Shown here piece by piece: positions 31,556-39,923 of a stretch of 64,000 bases of DNA; position 1 is the first letter of the stretch; each line of letters begins with the position of its first letter. The position numbers and the translations under genes are program-made. Source of the DNA: CALMEC01 sp964393105 (GTDB taxonomy: Bacteria > Actinomycetota > Thermoleophilia > Miltoncostaeales > Miltoncostaeaceae); NCBI GenBank assembly GCA_964393105.1, contig CAYMSM010000060.1, forward strand, positions 1 through 64,000, in the 5' to 3' direction. The notes under the pieces were generated by a model, which did not search any database, was not told where the DNA came from, and saw only the letters and a program-made list of their open reading frames with translations.

Positions 31556-31855
31556 TCAGTCGGTGACTGCGGTCTCGCGCTTGGTGAGGTCCAGCAGATG
31601 GTCGTAGAGTTCGGTCAGACCCTCCTGCGACAGCGGCCCGGCGTTCGCCCCCTGCAGGAAGCGGTGCATCCACGCCTCGCGTGAGGGGTCCACGAAACCG
31701 ATCCCCTGCGCGTGCTTGTAGGCCCGCAGCCGCGCGACAAGCTTCAAGCGCGCGTTGACCCCCTGTACGAGCTTGACGTCGTTGTCGACGATCTGATCCC
31801 GCATCTGGCGGATCAGGGCGTCTTGGGCGGGGTCGGGAGTGCTCGGTTCGGTCAC
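31556..31855 (-). CDS. Chorismate mutase, AroQ type
   Basis: This 99-residue all-helical protein fits monofunctional AroQ chorismate mutases, which convert chorismate to prephenate. The helix 1 pattern LIRQMRDQIVDNDVKLVQ, LVARLRAYKHAQG and DPSREAWMHRFL match the family, including the Arg/Lys and Arg-Glu pairs around the active site. It starts at GTG. It is divergent from tatA and convergent with the nuclease gene. No other aromatic biosynthesis gene is beside it. Confidence 0.85.
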   Translation of the reverse strand: MTEPSTPDPAQDALIRQMRDQIVDNDVKLVQGVNARLKLVARLRAYKHAQGIGFVDPSREAWMHRFLQGANAGPLSQEGLTELYDHLLDLTKRETAVTD

Positions 31856-31882
31856 GGTTATCCAATCGGTTGGACGATCGTA

Positions 31883-31909
31883 TCGTTCTCGCTCCGTGAG
31901 CGAGAACGA
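31883..31909. promoter_or_regulatory. 12-bp perfect inverted repeat upstream of tatA
   Basis: Arms TCGTTCTCGCTC and GAGCGAGAACGA flank the 3-base loop CGT. It lies 8 bp before the tatA GTG and 28 bp before the chorismate mutase start on the other side. It could be an operator or a leader hairpin in tatA mRNA. There is no T tract. Confidence 0.6.
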
Positions 31910-31917
31910 GCTACCCT

Positions 31918-32244
31918 GTGGACATCGACTTCTCGGCCATCCAGATCCTGATCGTCCTTGTCATCGCGTTGCTCGTGTTCGGGCCCAAGCGCCTGCCCGA
32001 GTTGGGCCGCCAGATCGGACGTGGCATCCGGGACCTCAAAGCGCAGGTCAACTCCATCACCGAGGATGTCGGCTCGGCCGTCGGGCGTGATTCCGACCGA
32101 GATGCCGAATCGTCGACGAAGACACCGTCGACCGCAGCCATCCCTGACGCCCCGGTGGTCGACAACGGCGACGTCGACGTGTTGGACGGCGTCGTCGTCA
32201 GCGGCGCCACGGGCCCGCCGCCCAAGCCTCCCGCGGAAACCTAG
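31918..32244 (+). CDS. tatA: Twin-arginine translocase subunit TatA
   Basis: This 108-residue single-span protein has the helix AIQILIVLVIALLVFGPKRLPELGR followed by an amphipathic helix and a long, Asp/Pro-rich tail. FGPKRLPELG is the family signature. TatA and TatB are hard to tell apart, and no second copy is near. It is 6 bp from tatC and co-transcribed. Confidence 0.92.
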   Translation: MDIDFSAIQILIVLVIALLVFGPKRLPELGRQIGRGIRDLKAQVNSITEDVGSAVGRDSDRDAESSTKTPSTAAIPDAPVVDNGDVDVLDGVVVSGATGPPPKPPAET

Positions 32245-32250
32245 CGTCAG

Positions 32251-33030
32251 ATGGCCCTCAGGGGCATTGGGGTCCGGCGCGTACGACCGGACGAGGAACT
32301 CAGCGTGGTGGAGCACCTGGACGAGCTTCGCCGGCGCATCATCGTCGCGATCGCCTCCCTGATCGTCTGCTTCGTCGTTGCGTATGTGTTCCACGAGGAG
32401 CTGTTCCGGTTCCTCGCGGGTCCGCTTCCGGGTGACAACACCAAGCTGGTGACGCTGGCCCCCACGGAGGGCCTGTTCACGGTGCTCAAGGTGTGCTTCT
32501 GGGCGGCACTCGTGGTCGCGTTGCCGATCTGCCTGTACCAGCTCTACGCGTTCGTGCTGCCCGCGATCGCCGAGCAACCCCGCCGCCGCATGCTGCTCGT
32601 CGTGGCCGGCGTCTCGTTCCTGTTCCTCGGCGGCGCCGCGTTCGGCTTCTTCGTCGTGCTGCCCGTCGCGCTGGATTTCCTGCTCGGCTTCGGCGGTGAC
32701 CTGTTCACCAACGACCTGCGCGCGGGGGAGTACTACGGGTTCGTCACCTCCCTGACGTTGGGGACGGGGCTGATGTTCGAGCTGCCGATCGCGATGCTCG
32801 CGTTCGCGCGAATGGGCGTGGTGACGGCCGCTGCATATCGGAGGCAATGGCGCCTCGCCATCGTCACGATCGCCGTAGTGGCGGCGGTCATGCCAGGCGG
32901 CGACCCGCTCAGCATGTTGCTCCTCATGATCCCTCAGCTCGGCCTGTACGTGCTCGGCATCTGGTTGGCGACGGCGTTCGGGCAACCCGCCCCGTGGACA
33001 CGTGACCTCTGGAGCGGTGAAGCCGAATAG
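32251..33030 (+). CDS. tatC: Twin-arginine translocase subunit TatC
   Basis: This 259-residue core receptor of the Tat pathway has six membrane helices. Family motifs include SVVEHLDELRRRI, APTEGLFTVLK and the LCLYQLYAFVLPAIAEQPRR region. Tat exports folded proteins such as cofactor-containing enzymes. The gene follows tatA with 6 bp between. Confidence 0.95.
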   Translation: MALRGIGVRRVRPDEELSVVEHLDELRRRIIVAIASLIVCFVVAYVFHEELFRFLAGPLPGDNTKLVTLAPTEGLFTVLKVCFWAALVVALPICLYQLYAFVLPAIAEQPRRRMLLVVAGVSFLFLGGAAFGFFVVLPVALDFLLGFGGDLFTNDLRAGEYYGFVTSLTLGTGLMFELPIAMLAFARMGVVTAAAYRRQWRLAIVTIAVVAAVMPGGDPLSMLLLMIPQLGLYVLGIWLATAFGQPAPWTRDLWSGEAE

Positions 33031-33062
33031 ATCTCCTCAGGCGGGAGATATCTTGGCCGCGC

Positions 33063-34022
33063 TCACCGGGTGAGCTCCGCCGCGGTCTCTTGCAGCCGGT
33101 GTCCGGTGACCGACAGGAAGACGTCCTCGAGCGTGGCGCGCCGCACCATCTGGAGCTCCAGTGGCACGCCGGTTGCCCGGGCACGTACGAACAGATCCTC
33201 GGCGTCGTCGGAGTAGAGGTTCAGCACGTCGCCGCGGGTCTGATGTCCGTCGACGGCGGCGCCCAGGCGCGCGAGCAGCTCGGCGACGTCTGACGTCGCG
33301 ATGCGGAGCTCAAGCGCCTCCCGGCCGACCTCGGCGGCGATCAACGCCGCGGGCGCGCCCTCACGCGCTATGCGTCCCCGGTCCATGACGACAAGCCGGT
33401 CACACAGCTGCTCCGCTTCGTCCATGTAGTGCGTCGTCAACACCAAGGTGACGCCCTGTTCCTTCAGCGCACGCAGCCGCTCCCACACCAGGTGCCGCGC
33501 CTGCGGGTCGAGCCCCGTGGTGGGCTCGTCGAGGAGGACCAGCTCGGGCTCGTTGATCAGTGCGCGCGCGATCTGGATGCGGCGCTTCATCCCGCCGGAA
33601 AGGCGCTCCACGCCGTCGTGGGCGCGTTCGGTCAGCTGCACGAAACCCAGGAGCTCATCGGCACGTCGCGCCGCCTCACGGCGCGGGATGTCGAAGTACC
33701 GCGCGTACACCAGCAGGTTCTCCCGGACCGTCAGCTCCAGGTCCAGGTTGATCTCCTGCGCGACGACACCCATGCGGCGCTTGAGCGCTCGGGCGTGGTG
33801 GGCGGGATCGAGCCCGAGCACCTCCAATTCACCGGCGTCGCGGCTCGCCAGGCACGACAGCATCCGCATCGTCGTCGTCTTTCCGGCCCCGTTGGGACCG
33901 AGGAACCCGAAGCACTCCTGCCGCCGGATGCTGAACGCGACGCCGTCGACGGCCGCGACCCGCCCGTACCGCTTTGTGAGGTCCACCGTCCGGACGACCG
34001 GTCCGCTCGCGTGCAACGTCAC
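33063..34022 (-). CDS. ABC transporter ATP-binding protein (DrrA/NodI type), permease not seen
   Basis: This 319-residue ATPase has Walker A GPNGAGKTT, signature LSGGMKRR, Walker B LVLLDEP then TTGLDPQAR, and a switch His in VLTTHYMDEAEQL. The C-terminal extension is typical of the drug/polysaccharide exporter group. The GTG at 34022 overlaps the epimerase stop as GTGA. The frame stays open further upstream, inside the epimerase gene. A partner ABC-2 permease is not in this window, so its substrate is unknown. The polysaccharide locus upstream suggests a surface glycan, but that is inference. Confidence 0.88.
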   Translation of the reverse strand: MTLHASGPVVRTVDLTKRYGRVAAVDGVAFSIRRQECFGFLGPNGAGKTTTMRMLSCLASRDAGELEVLGLDPAHHARALKRRMGVVAQEINLDLELTVRENLLVYARYFDIPRREAARRADELLGFVQLTERAHDGVERLSGGMKRRIQIARALINEPELVLLDEPTTGLDPQARHLVWERLRALKEQGVTLVLTTHYMDEAEQLCDRLVVMDRGRIAREGAPAALIAAEVGREALELRIATSDVAELLARLGAAVDGHQTRGDVLNLYSDDAEDLFVRARATGVPLELQMVRRATLEDVFLSVTGHRLQETAAELTR

Positions 34023-34984
34023 GTGACCGTTGAGCTCGTGCTCCCCTTCGACAGCGTCATGTCGGACGTGAGCGCGTCGATCGTGACCTGCAGCCCCCGT
34101 TCCAGCTCGATCGTCGCCTCCCACCCCAGCAGCGCCTGCGCGAGCGTGGTGTCGGGCTGGCGGACCATCGGGTCGTCCTGAGGCAGCGCCTCGAACACGA
34201 TCTCTGACCGGCTGCCCGTCAGGCGGATGATGGTCTCGGCGAGATGCAGGATCGTGTACTCGCCCGGGTTGCCGATGTTGACCGGGTCGTGATAGTCACT
34301 GCGCACGAGGCGGGTCAAGCCTTCGATCAGGTCTGTGACGAAGCAGAACGACCGGGTCTGGCCGCCCTCGCCGAAGACCGTGATCGGCTTGTTCGCCATC
34401 GCCTGGCGCAGGAACGTTGGGATCGCGCGACCGTCGTGGGGGCGCATGCGGGGACCGTACGTGTTGAAGATACGGACGATCTTCGTGTCGACGCCCTGCT
34501 GTCGGTTGTAGGCCATCGTCAGCGCCTCGGCGTAGCGCTTGGCCTCGTCGTACACGCCGCGGGGACCGATCGGGTTGACGTGGCCCCAGTAGGTCTCGGG
34601 TTGCGGGTGCACCTGCGGGTCACCGTAGACCTCGCTCGTCGAGGCCAGCAAGAACCGCGCGCGGTGGCGCTTGGCGAGGCCGAGCGCGTTGTGGGTACCG
34701 TAGGAGCCGACCTTGAGCGTGTGCAGCGGTAGGCGCAGGTAATCGATCGGACTGGCGGGCGATGCCAGATGGTAGATCTCGTCGATCGGCCCCGGGATCT
34801 CGATGTGGTCGACCATGTCGTGCAACACGAACGTAAACCGCGGATCGCGGATGTGCTCGATGTTCTCGAGCGAGCCGGTGTCGAGGTTGTCGATGCACAC
34901 GACCTCATGCCCTTCGACAAGGAGCCGGTCGCACAGATGCGAGCCGAGGAAGCCCGCTCCCCCGGTGACGACGCACGTTGCCAC
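34019..34984 (-). CDS. UDP-glucuronate decarboxylase (UDP-xylose synthase)-like SDR
   Basis: This is a 321-residue extended SDR. The glycine-rich motif TGGAGFLGSH begins near residue 7, and YDEAKR gives the catalytic Tyr/Lys. GPRGVYDEAKRYAEALTMAY and TSEVYGDPQ are typical of UXS enzymes, which make UDP-xylose from UDP-glucuronate. It could supply pentose to the polysaccharide made by neighbouring genes. The stop overlaps the ABC ATPase start. Confidence 0.9.
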   Translation of the reverse strand: MATCVVTGGAGFLGSHLCDRLLVEGHEVVCIDNLDTGSLENIEHIRDPRFTFVLHDMVDHIEIPGPIDEIYHLASPASPIDYLRLPLHTLKVGSYGTHNALGLAKRHRARFLLASTSEVYGDPQVHPQPETYWGHVNPIGPRGVYDEAKRYAEALTMAYNRQQGVDTKIVRIFNTYGPRMRPHDGRAIPTFLRQAMANKPITVFGEGGQTRSFCFVTDLIEGLTRLVRSDYHDPVNIGNPGEYTILHLAETIIRLTGSRSEIVFEALPQDDPMVRQPDTTLAQALLGWEATIELERGLQVTIDALTSDMTLSKGSTSSTVT

Positions 34985-34994
34985 GTGGCGAACC

Positions 34995-35684
34995 TTAGCG
35001 GTGCCGGCGATCGAGGGCCAGGCCGGCGGTGGCGCGCACGATCCTCAGGAAGTTGCGGACGCCGGCGAGCCCGTCGTGCATCGACCCGTTGAGGGGAGGG
35101 CGCATCGTGACCGGGATCTCGCCGATTGCACACCCGGACCGGTGAAGTCGGATCAGGTAGCTGACCTCGGTCAGGTTGTCTGGGAACCCGTGGGTTGCGA
35201 CGTCGCGTGCGACGGTCGCGCGTATCGCCCGAAACCCCGACGTGGGGTCCGTCAGGGGAAGCCGCCCGACGTGGCGGGCCATCCAGCGGCACGTCGTGAT
35301 GGCGAGCCGGCGTGGGATCGGCATCCGGTAGCCCGGGCCCAGGAACCGGCTGCCCACGACGACGTCGTAGCGGTCCAACCCCTCCAAGAGGACGCACACG
35401 TCGCTGGCGACGTGTTGCCCGTCGGCGTCGACCTGAACGATCCTGCCGGCCCCTCCGGCGAGCACTGCCTGATAGCCGCGCCGCAGGGCCTCGGCGTACC
35501 CGCCACGCCCCGTCTGGGTGAAGACCACCTCTGCGCCCGCCTTACGAGCGACGGCGGCCGTGGCATCGCGAGACCGGTCGTCGACCACGACGACATGCGC
35601 GTCGGGCAGCGTTGCGCGAATCGCGCTGACCACCGCTCCGACGGTGCGCTCCTCGTTATGTGCGGGGATCACGATCCCGATCAT
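34995..35684 (-). CDS. Family 2 glycosyltransferase, polyprenol-phosphate sugar transferase-like
   Basis: This 229-residue soluble GT-A enzyme starts IGIVIPAHNEERTVGAVV and has VVVDDRSRD and QVDADGQH, the DXD-type metal site. SDV and SRF segments match dolichol-phosphate mannosyltransferase-like proteins. It probably forms a lipid-linked sugar that the neighbouring membrane glycosyltransferase could use. The ATG at 35684 overlaps the stop of that gene as ATGA. Confidence 0.88.
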   Translation of the reverse strand: MIGIVIPAHNEERTVGAVVSAIRATLPDAHVVVVDDRSRDATAAVARKAGAEVVFTQTGRGGYAEALRRGYQAVLAGGAGRIVQVDADGQHVASDVCVLLEGLDRYDVVVGSRFLGPGYRMPIPRRLAITTCRWMARHVGRLPLTDPTSGFRAIRATVARDVATHGFPDNLTEVSYLIRLHRSGCAIGEIPVTMRPPLNGSMHDGLAGVRNFLRIVRATAGLALDRRHR

Positions 35685-37141
35685 CGTCGCCACTCCCATA
35701 TCCTGGCAGGTCCGATCGTGGCGACGAGCTCGAGCTGATCGGGGGTGAACGCCGTGGCGATCCGCGCGCGCGCCTGGTCCCAGTTGGACGGCCATCCCGA
35801 CCGCCGGTGGACCGGACCGGTCACCAGGTAGCCCGTCGGGCTGCCGCTGGGATCGGGCAGGGGAACGAGTCGTCGCGTGCGTCGGGCCTCGGCGGGGGGC
35901 AAGAACTCGGGATCCTGCACCTTTGGGATGGCGAGGCGTTGCCGCGCCGTGTATGTGGTGAGCTTGGCGTACCAGGTGTAGCTCTCCGCGAGCACGGGCC
36001 GATCGGGAAGCAGGCGCAGACGATCGGCGACCCGTGCGACAAGGGTGGAGTCGTCCGGTCGCAGCACCCGTCCGGGCAGGTACCACAGCGCGCAGATCGT
36101 CGCGATCGCGACACCCGCCGGCGCGAGGAGGGCGAACCTGCCGTCAACCGCAAGGGCCACGACCAGCGCGCACGGGATTGTGCACAGCGTCAGGTACCGA
36201 ATGGGCTTGGCGAGGTTGAACAAGGTCCCGAACTCGAGGTAGAGAGCCACCCAGGCAAGCCACACCCCTGGCAGCAGGACGCGCCGGTCGCGCCGCCAGA
36301 GGTGAAGCCCGACGGCCACGACGAGCGCCACGGCGAGTAGGAAGAGGGGACTGCCCGGATCGACCGTGTCGCCCGCGATTGTCGCTGCATACGTGTCGGC
36401 GAGCGAGAACGCGTCGATCGGGTTGCGGAACTCCCCTTCCGTGCCCGCTCCGATGAGCGGACGCAGCGGCTCGCCCGCTCCGATGGCGAACGCAACCGCC
36501 GAACCGGCCGGCACGACCGCGGCGCCGGCAACCCCTGCGAGGAGCGCGCGGCGCCCCGCCCCCCAGCCGGCCAGCACGAGCACCGGAATCAGGATCAGCG
36601 CGCTCTCGCGCGCAGACCACGCGAACCCCACGAGCAGTCCGGCTGCGAATGCCCAGCGCACCAAACCCCGCTCCGCCCGGCCGGCGCGCAGGGCGCACCA
36701 CACCGCGAAGGCCATCACGGCGGGCACGATGGCGTCCGGTCTCAGGCGGGTTGCGACGAGCGCCTCCAGGGGCGCAAGCGCCACCAGCGCCGCTGCGACG
36801 TACCCCACGCGTGGACTCGCCAGGTCGCGGCCCAGAAGGTACGTCGCCACGATGCCGCCCAACGACACCGCGAGCGGCCAGATCGCCACCACGGCGTCGC
36901 TTCCGTCGAACAGGCGGAAGAGCCCCGCGACCGGCCACAACAGGCCGATCCGGCTGCCGAACCACTCCGCGTCGCCCGACGGGAAGTAGCCGTTCGACAG
37001 GTTCTGGACCACGCCGATGAACCGGGATTCGTCGGAGGCCCACGAAAAGGACTGTCCGGTGTACGCGGCGAGGCGCGCGGCGAGGCCTGCGAGCACGATG
37101 GTTCCCACGACCACGACGGCGGGGAGTCGCGCCGCCCTCAT
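35681..37141 (-). CDS. Multi-span membrane glycosyltransferase (ArnT/PMT-like)
   Basis: This 486-residue protein has about 10-11 membrane helices and the acidic first-loop pattern DESRF (near residue 39), as seen in GT39/ArnT enzymes that use lipid-phosphate sugars. A C-terminal soluble part follows (from about YTWYAKLTTYTARQR). It overlaps the GT2 gene and murJ by 4 bp each. The pair with GT2 suggests transfer of a lipid-linked sugar outside the membrane. The acceptor is unknown. Confidence 0.85.
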   Translation of the reverse strand: MRAARLPAVVVVGTIVLAGLAARLAAYTGQSFSWASDESRFIGVVQNLSNGYFPSGDAEWFGSRIGLLWPVAGLFRLFDGSDAVVAIWPLAVSLGGIVATYLLGRDLASPRVGYVAAALVALAPLEALVATRLRPDAIVPAVMAFAVWCALRAGRAERGLVRWAFAAGLLVGFAWSARESALILIPVLVLAGWGAGRRALLAGVAGAAVVPAGSAVAFAIGAGEPLRPLIGAGTEGEFRNPIDAFSLADTYAATIAGDTVDPGSPLFLLAVALVVAVGLHLWRRDRRVLLPGVWLAWVALYLEFGTLFNLAKPIRYLTLCTIPCALVVALAVDGRFALLAPAGVAIATICALWYLPGRVLRPDDSTLVARVADRLRLLPDRPVLAESYTWYAKLTTYTARQRLAIPKVQDPEFLPPAEARRTRRLVPLPDPSGSPTGYLVTGPVHRRSGWPSNWDQARARIATAFTPDQLELVATIGPARIWEWRR

Positions 37142-38694
37142 GCCGGCCGTGCCCGCCGTCCGATCGACCGCAGTGACGTCACCCCCTCCCGCAGCTCGGT
37201 GGCCGCAAGAACCCGCGCCGCGGCCAGGTACACCGCCCCGGCGATGGCGGTCTTGATGATCAGCGTACCTATGGTCCCCGCCACGGGCCGATCGGCGCTG
37301 GACAGAACCGTGTCGAGGGCCAGCGCGACCCCCGCCGCGATCGCGCCGCATGCGATGAGCCGTCCCTGCCGTTCCCCCACGTGCCGCGGCGAGAATCCCG
37401 GCAGGGCCCGCGCGAGCATCCACGTCGTGATGGCGGTGTTGAGGATCACTCCGAGCGAGGTTGCAAGGGCGAGCCCCGAGATTCCCATCGGACCCAGCAG
37501 GATCAGGTCGAGCCCGATCGTGGCGGCGACGGTGATGAGCGTGGCGACCATGATCTCGCGCGCCCGGTTGGCGGCCGCGAGGCTGCGGTTGAGCAGGTAG
37601 CCGATGAACGCCGCCCACACCGCGAGCGCGTACCACCGCAGCGGGCCCGCGATGTCGGTCACGCACGCAGCATCGCACTTGGACCCCCCGAACAGGATCC
37701 GCGCGACCTCGGACGCGTAGATCATCAGGAACGCCCCGACCGGGACCGATACGAGCCCCAACACCCCGGCTGCGCGGTTGAACGCGACGACGGTCTCGCG
37801 CCGGCGCCCCTGGGCGAGCATCCGCGAGATGACCGGGAAGATCGGGGCGAGCAGCGGCATCAGCAGGATCGTCCGCGGCGCCGATCCGGCCGCGCTGGCG
37901 TAGCTGAGCGCGGCCGTGCGACCCAACTCGAGTGAGTTGGCAAACAACTTGTCCGTGTACCCGTTGATCTGCTGGGACATCGACGCCGCCACGACCGGAA
38001 TGGCCAGCATGCCGAGCGAGCGTAACCGGGGATGGCTCCACGCCGGGCGCCCGGGGGCGGTGCGAAGCACGCCGAAGAGCTGCGGAAGCTGGAAGAGCAC
38101 CTGGGCACATGCGCCCGCGACCATCCCCCAGGCGGCGGCCTCGACGCTGCGCCCGCCGATCAGAAGTCCCAGGATTATGCCCAGGTTGAATGCGACGCCG
38201 ACGGCGGCGGGCCCGACGAACCGGCGCTGAGAATGAAGGACAGCGATCAGAAGGCATGAGATCCCCTGCAGGGCGAGCCCCGGCGACATGATGCGCACCA
38301 GATGCTCCATGAGCTCGGCGCGTTGGCCGTCCAGCCCGAGCAAGGCCGTCGGGACCTGGGGCCAGATCGCGGTGAATGTGCCCAGCGCGCACAGGCCGAC
38401 GACGACCCAGGTGCCGACCGTCCACAAGAGGCCCCACGCGGAGGCCTCATCGCGCTCTTCTCGCTCCTGCTCGAACGCCGGGATGACCAAGGTGACGAGC
38501 GTGTAGAGGAGCAGCGCTGCAACGGTGTTGACCAGGAACAGCGAGTTCGCGAAGACGTCCGCTTGCCCGCCCCCTTGACCCTGGGTGCCGAACGTGCGCG
38601 ACAGGATCGCCTCGCGCACGAAGCCCAGAACCCTCGACGTCACGCCGAAGAGGGCGACGATGGCGGCCGCCCTGGCGATCCCCTGCGCGTTCAC
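37138..38694 (-). CDS. murJ: MurJ/MviN-like lipid flippase
   Basis: This 518-residue protein has about 14 membrane segments. MurJ-like features include RVLGFVREAILSRTFGTQ at the N-terminus, ADVFANSLFLVNTVAALL, and the central SYASAAGSAPRTILLMPLLAPIFPVISR segment. MurJ flips lipid II, but within a polysaccharide cluster the protein may instead act as the Wzx-type flippase. GTG 38694 overlaps the propeller gene stop; longer upstream reading is not conserved. Confidence 0.9.
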   Translation of the reverse strand: MNAQGIARAAAIVALFGVTSRVLGFVREAILSRTFGTQGQGGGQADVFANSLFLVNTVAALLLYTLVTLVIPAFEQEREERDEASAWGLLWTVGTWVVVGLCALGTFTAIWPQVPTALLGLDGQRAELMEHLVRIMSPGLALQGISCLLIAVLHSQRRFVGPAAVGVAFNLGIILGLLIGGRSVEAAAWGMVAGACAQVLFQLPQLFGVLRTAPGRPAWSHPRLRSLGMLAIPVVAASMSQQINGYTDKLFANSLELGRTAALSYASAAGSAPRTILLMPLLAPIFPVISRMLAQGRRRETVVAFNRAAGVLGLVSVPVGAFLMIYASEVARILFGGSKCDAACVTDIAGPLRWYALAVWAAFIGYLLNRSLAAANRAREIMVATLITVAATIGLDLILLGPMGISGLALATSLGVILNTAITTWMLARALPGFSPRHVGERQGRLIACGAIAAGVALALDTVLSSADRPVAGTIGTLIIKTAIAGAVYLAAARVLAATELREGVTSLRSIGRRARPA

Positions 38695-39923
38695 GCCGGG
38701 ATGAGCCCGTACAGCACCTGGCGTCCGGTCAGGATCAACAGGCCGTCGACGCCGACCGCCGGGCTGTAGCGACCGTCCGGAAAGGACCAGACGGACTTGC
38801 CGGTTGTGACGTCGACCGCGAACGTGGTCCCGTTGCGCCCACCGCGCGCGAGCGTCGACACGTAGACGTGTCGTCCGATGACCGACGGCGATCCGGAGAT
38901 GCGCTCGCCGGCGTCGAACGTCCACCGGACCTTCCCTGTGACGGCGTTGAGCGCGTACAGCTTCTGGTCGTAGCTTCCGACGAAGACCGTCTGACGGCTG
39001 ATCGCGGCGCTGGAGTAGACGAAGTCTCCCAGCGTCCGGACCCAGGCGCGCTTGCCGCTGTTCGCCTGGAGCGCCACGACCCGGTTGTTGATGTTGCCCA
39101 GGTAGATCCGCCCGTAGGCGACGGCCGGTCCGGCGTAGAACCGCCCCGGGCCGCGAAAGCGTGGCGCCGGGCTTGTGGCGCGCCAGGCGACCGCGCCGTC
39201 GTGCTGGGCGAACGCGGTGATACGCCCGGCGTAGTCGCCCACCACGACGTTCGGCCCTGCGGCGGCGAGGCTGGCCTTGATCTCACCCGGGGCGCGGACC
39301 TTCCAGACGATCGCCCCGGTGTCCACCCTGATGCGGACCACGGTTGCGTCGAGGGTCCCGATGTAGGCGCTGTCGCCCACGATGAGGGGTGACGACTCGC
39401 TCGACGAGCCGGCGCGGGCGTTCCAGCGCCGTTTGCCGTCGCTTACGCCGAGCGCGACCAGCCGGCCACGCGTCGTTGCAAACAGCGCGAGGTCCCGGGT
39501 CAATGCCGGCGACGACGCCATCTGGCCGCTCAGCTTCGTCGACCACAGCTCGCGCCCGGTGGTGGTGTCGATCGCGACAGCCCGGCCGTCGTTGGTGCCG
39601 AAGAACGCCCGACCGTCACCCACGACAGGCGGGAATTCCAGGAGCGAGGACGCGTCGTAGCGCCACCGTTCGGTGAACGGCGGCGCCAGGGTCAAGGCCT
39701 CGTTGGCGCGCGTCCTGCGCTGGTTGAACCCGTACTCGGGCCAGGAATCGGCGGGCACCGATGTCGTGGGTGCAGTCTCCGTGGCGACGAAGCCCTCGGT
39801 ATTGCCCTCCACGTTGCCCGCGTCGTCCCGCGTCACCAGGTAGGCGCCCGCGCCGGCAGCGAGCATCAGCACCAGCCCGATGGAGGTGAGGACGACTCTT
39901 CGGTTACTCCGTCCGGTACGCAT
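38691..39923 (-). CDS. PQQ-type beta-propeller protein, membrane-anchored
   Basis: This 410-residue exported protein has a short basic N-terminus and a membrane/signal segment (VVLTSIGLVLMLAAGAGAYLV). A beta-propeller follows, made of repeats such as TGRELWSTKLSGQMASSPAL and TGKVRWTFDAGERISGSPSV. It is a paralog of the upstream gene (shared RTGRSxx-GxASSPA, DGRYSPAVGV), so the pair arose by duplication. No catalytic residues are evident. Its place in the polysaccharide operon suggests a scaffold or glycan-binding role, unproven. The start overlaps the upstream stop by 20 bp. Confidence 0.8.
   Translation of the reverse strand: MRTGRSNRRVVLTSIGLVLMLAAGAGAYLVTRDDAGNVEGNTEGFVATETAPTTSVPADSWPEYGFNQRRTRANEALTLAPPFTERWRYDASSLLEFPPVVGDGRAFFGTNDGRAVAIDTTTGRELWSTKLSGQMASSPALTRDLALFATTRGRLVALGVSDGKRRWNARAGSSSESSPLIVGDSAYIGTLDATVVRIRVDTGAIVWKVRAPGEIKASLAAAGPNVVVGDYAGRITAFAQHDGAVAWRATSPAPRFRGPGRFYAGPAVAYGRIYLGNINNRVVALQANSGKRAWVRTLGDFVYSSAAISRQTVFVGSYDQKLYALNAVTGKVRWTFDAGERISGSPSVIGRHVYVSTLARGGRNGTTFAVDVTTGKSVWSFPDGRYSPAVGVDGLLILTGRQVLYGLIPA

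Noticed and set aside
37138..38694. Disruption or frameshift in murJ suggested by the long upstream open frame
   Set aside because: The family N-terminus starts at GTG 38694; the upstream part is non-homologous reading through the previous gene.
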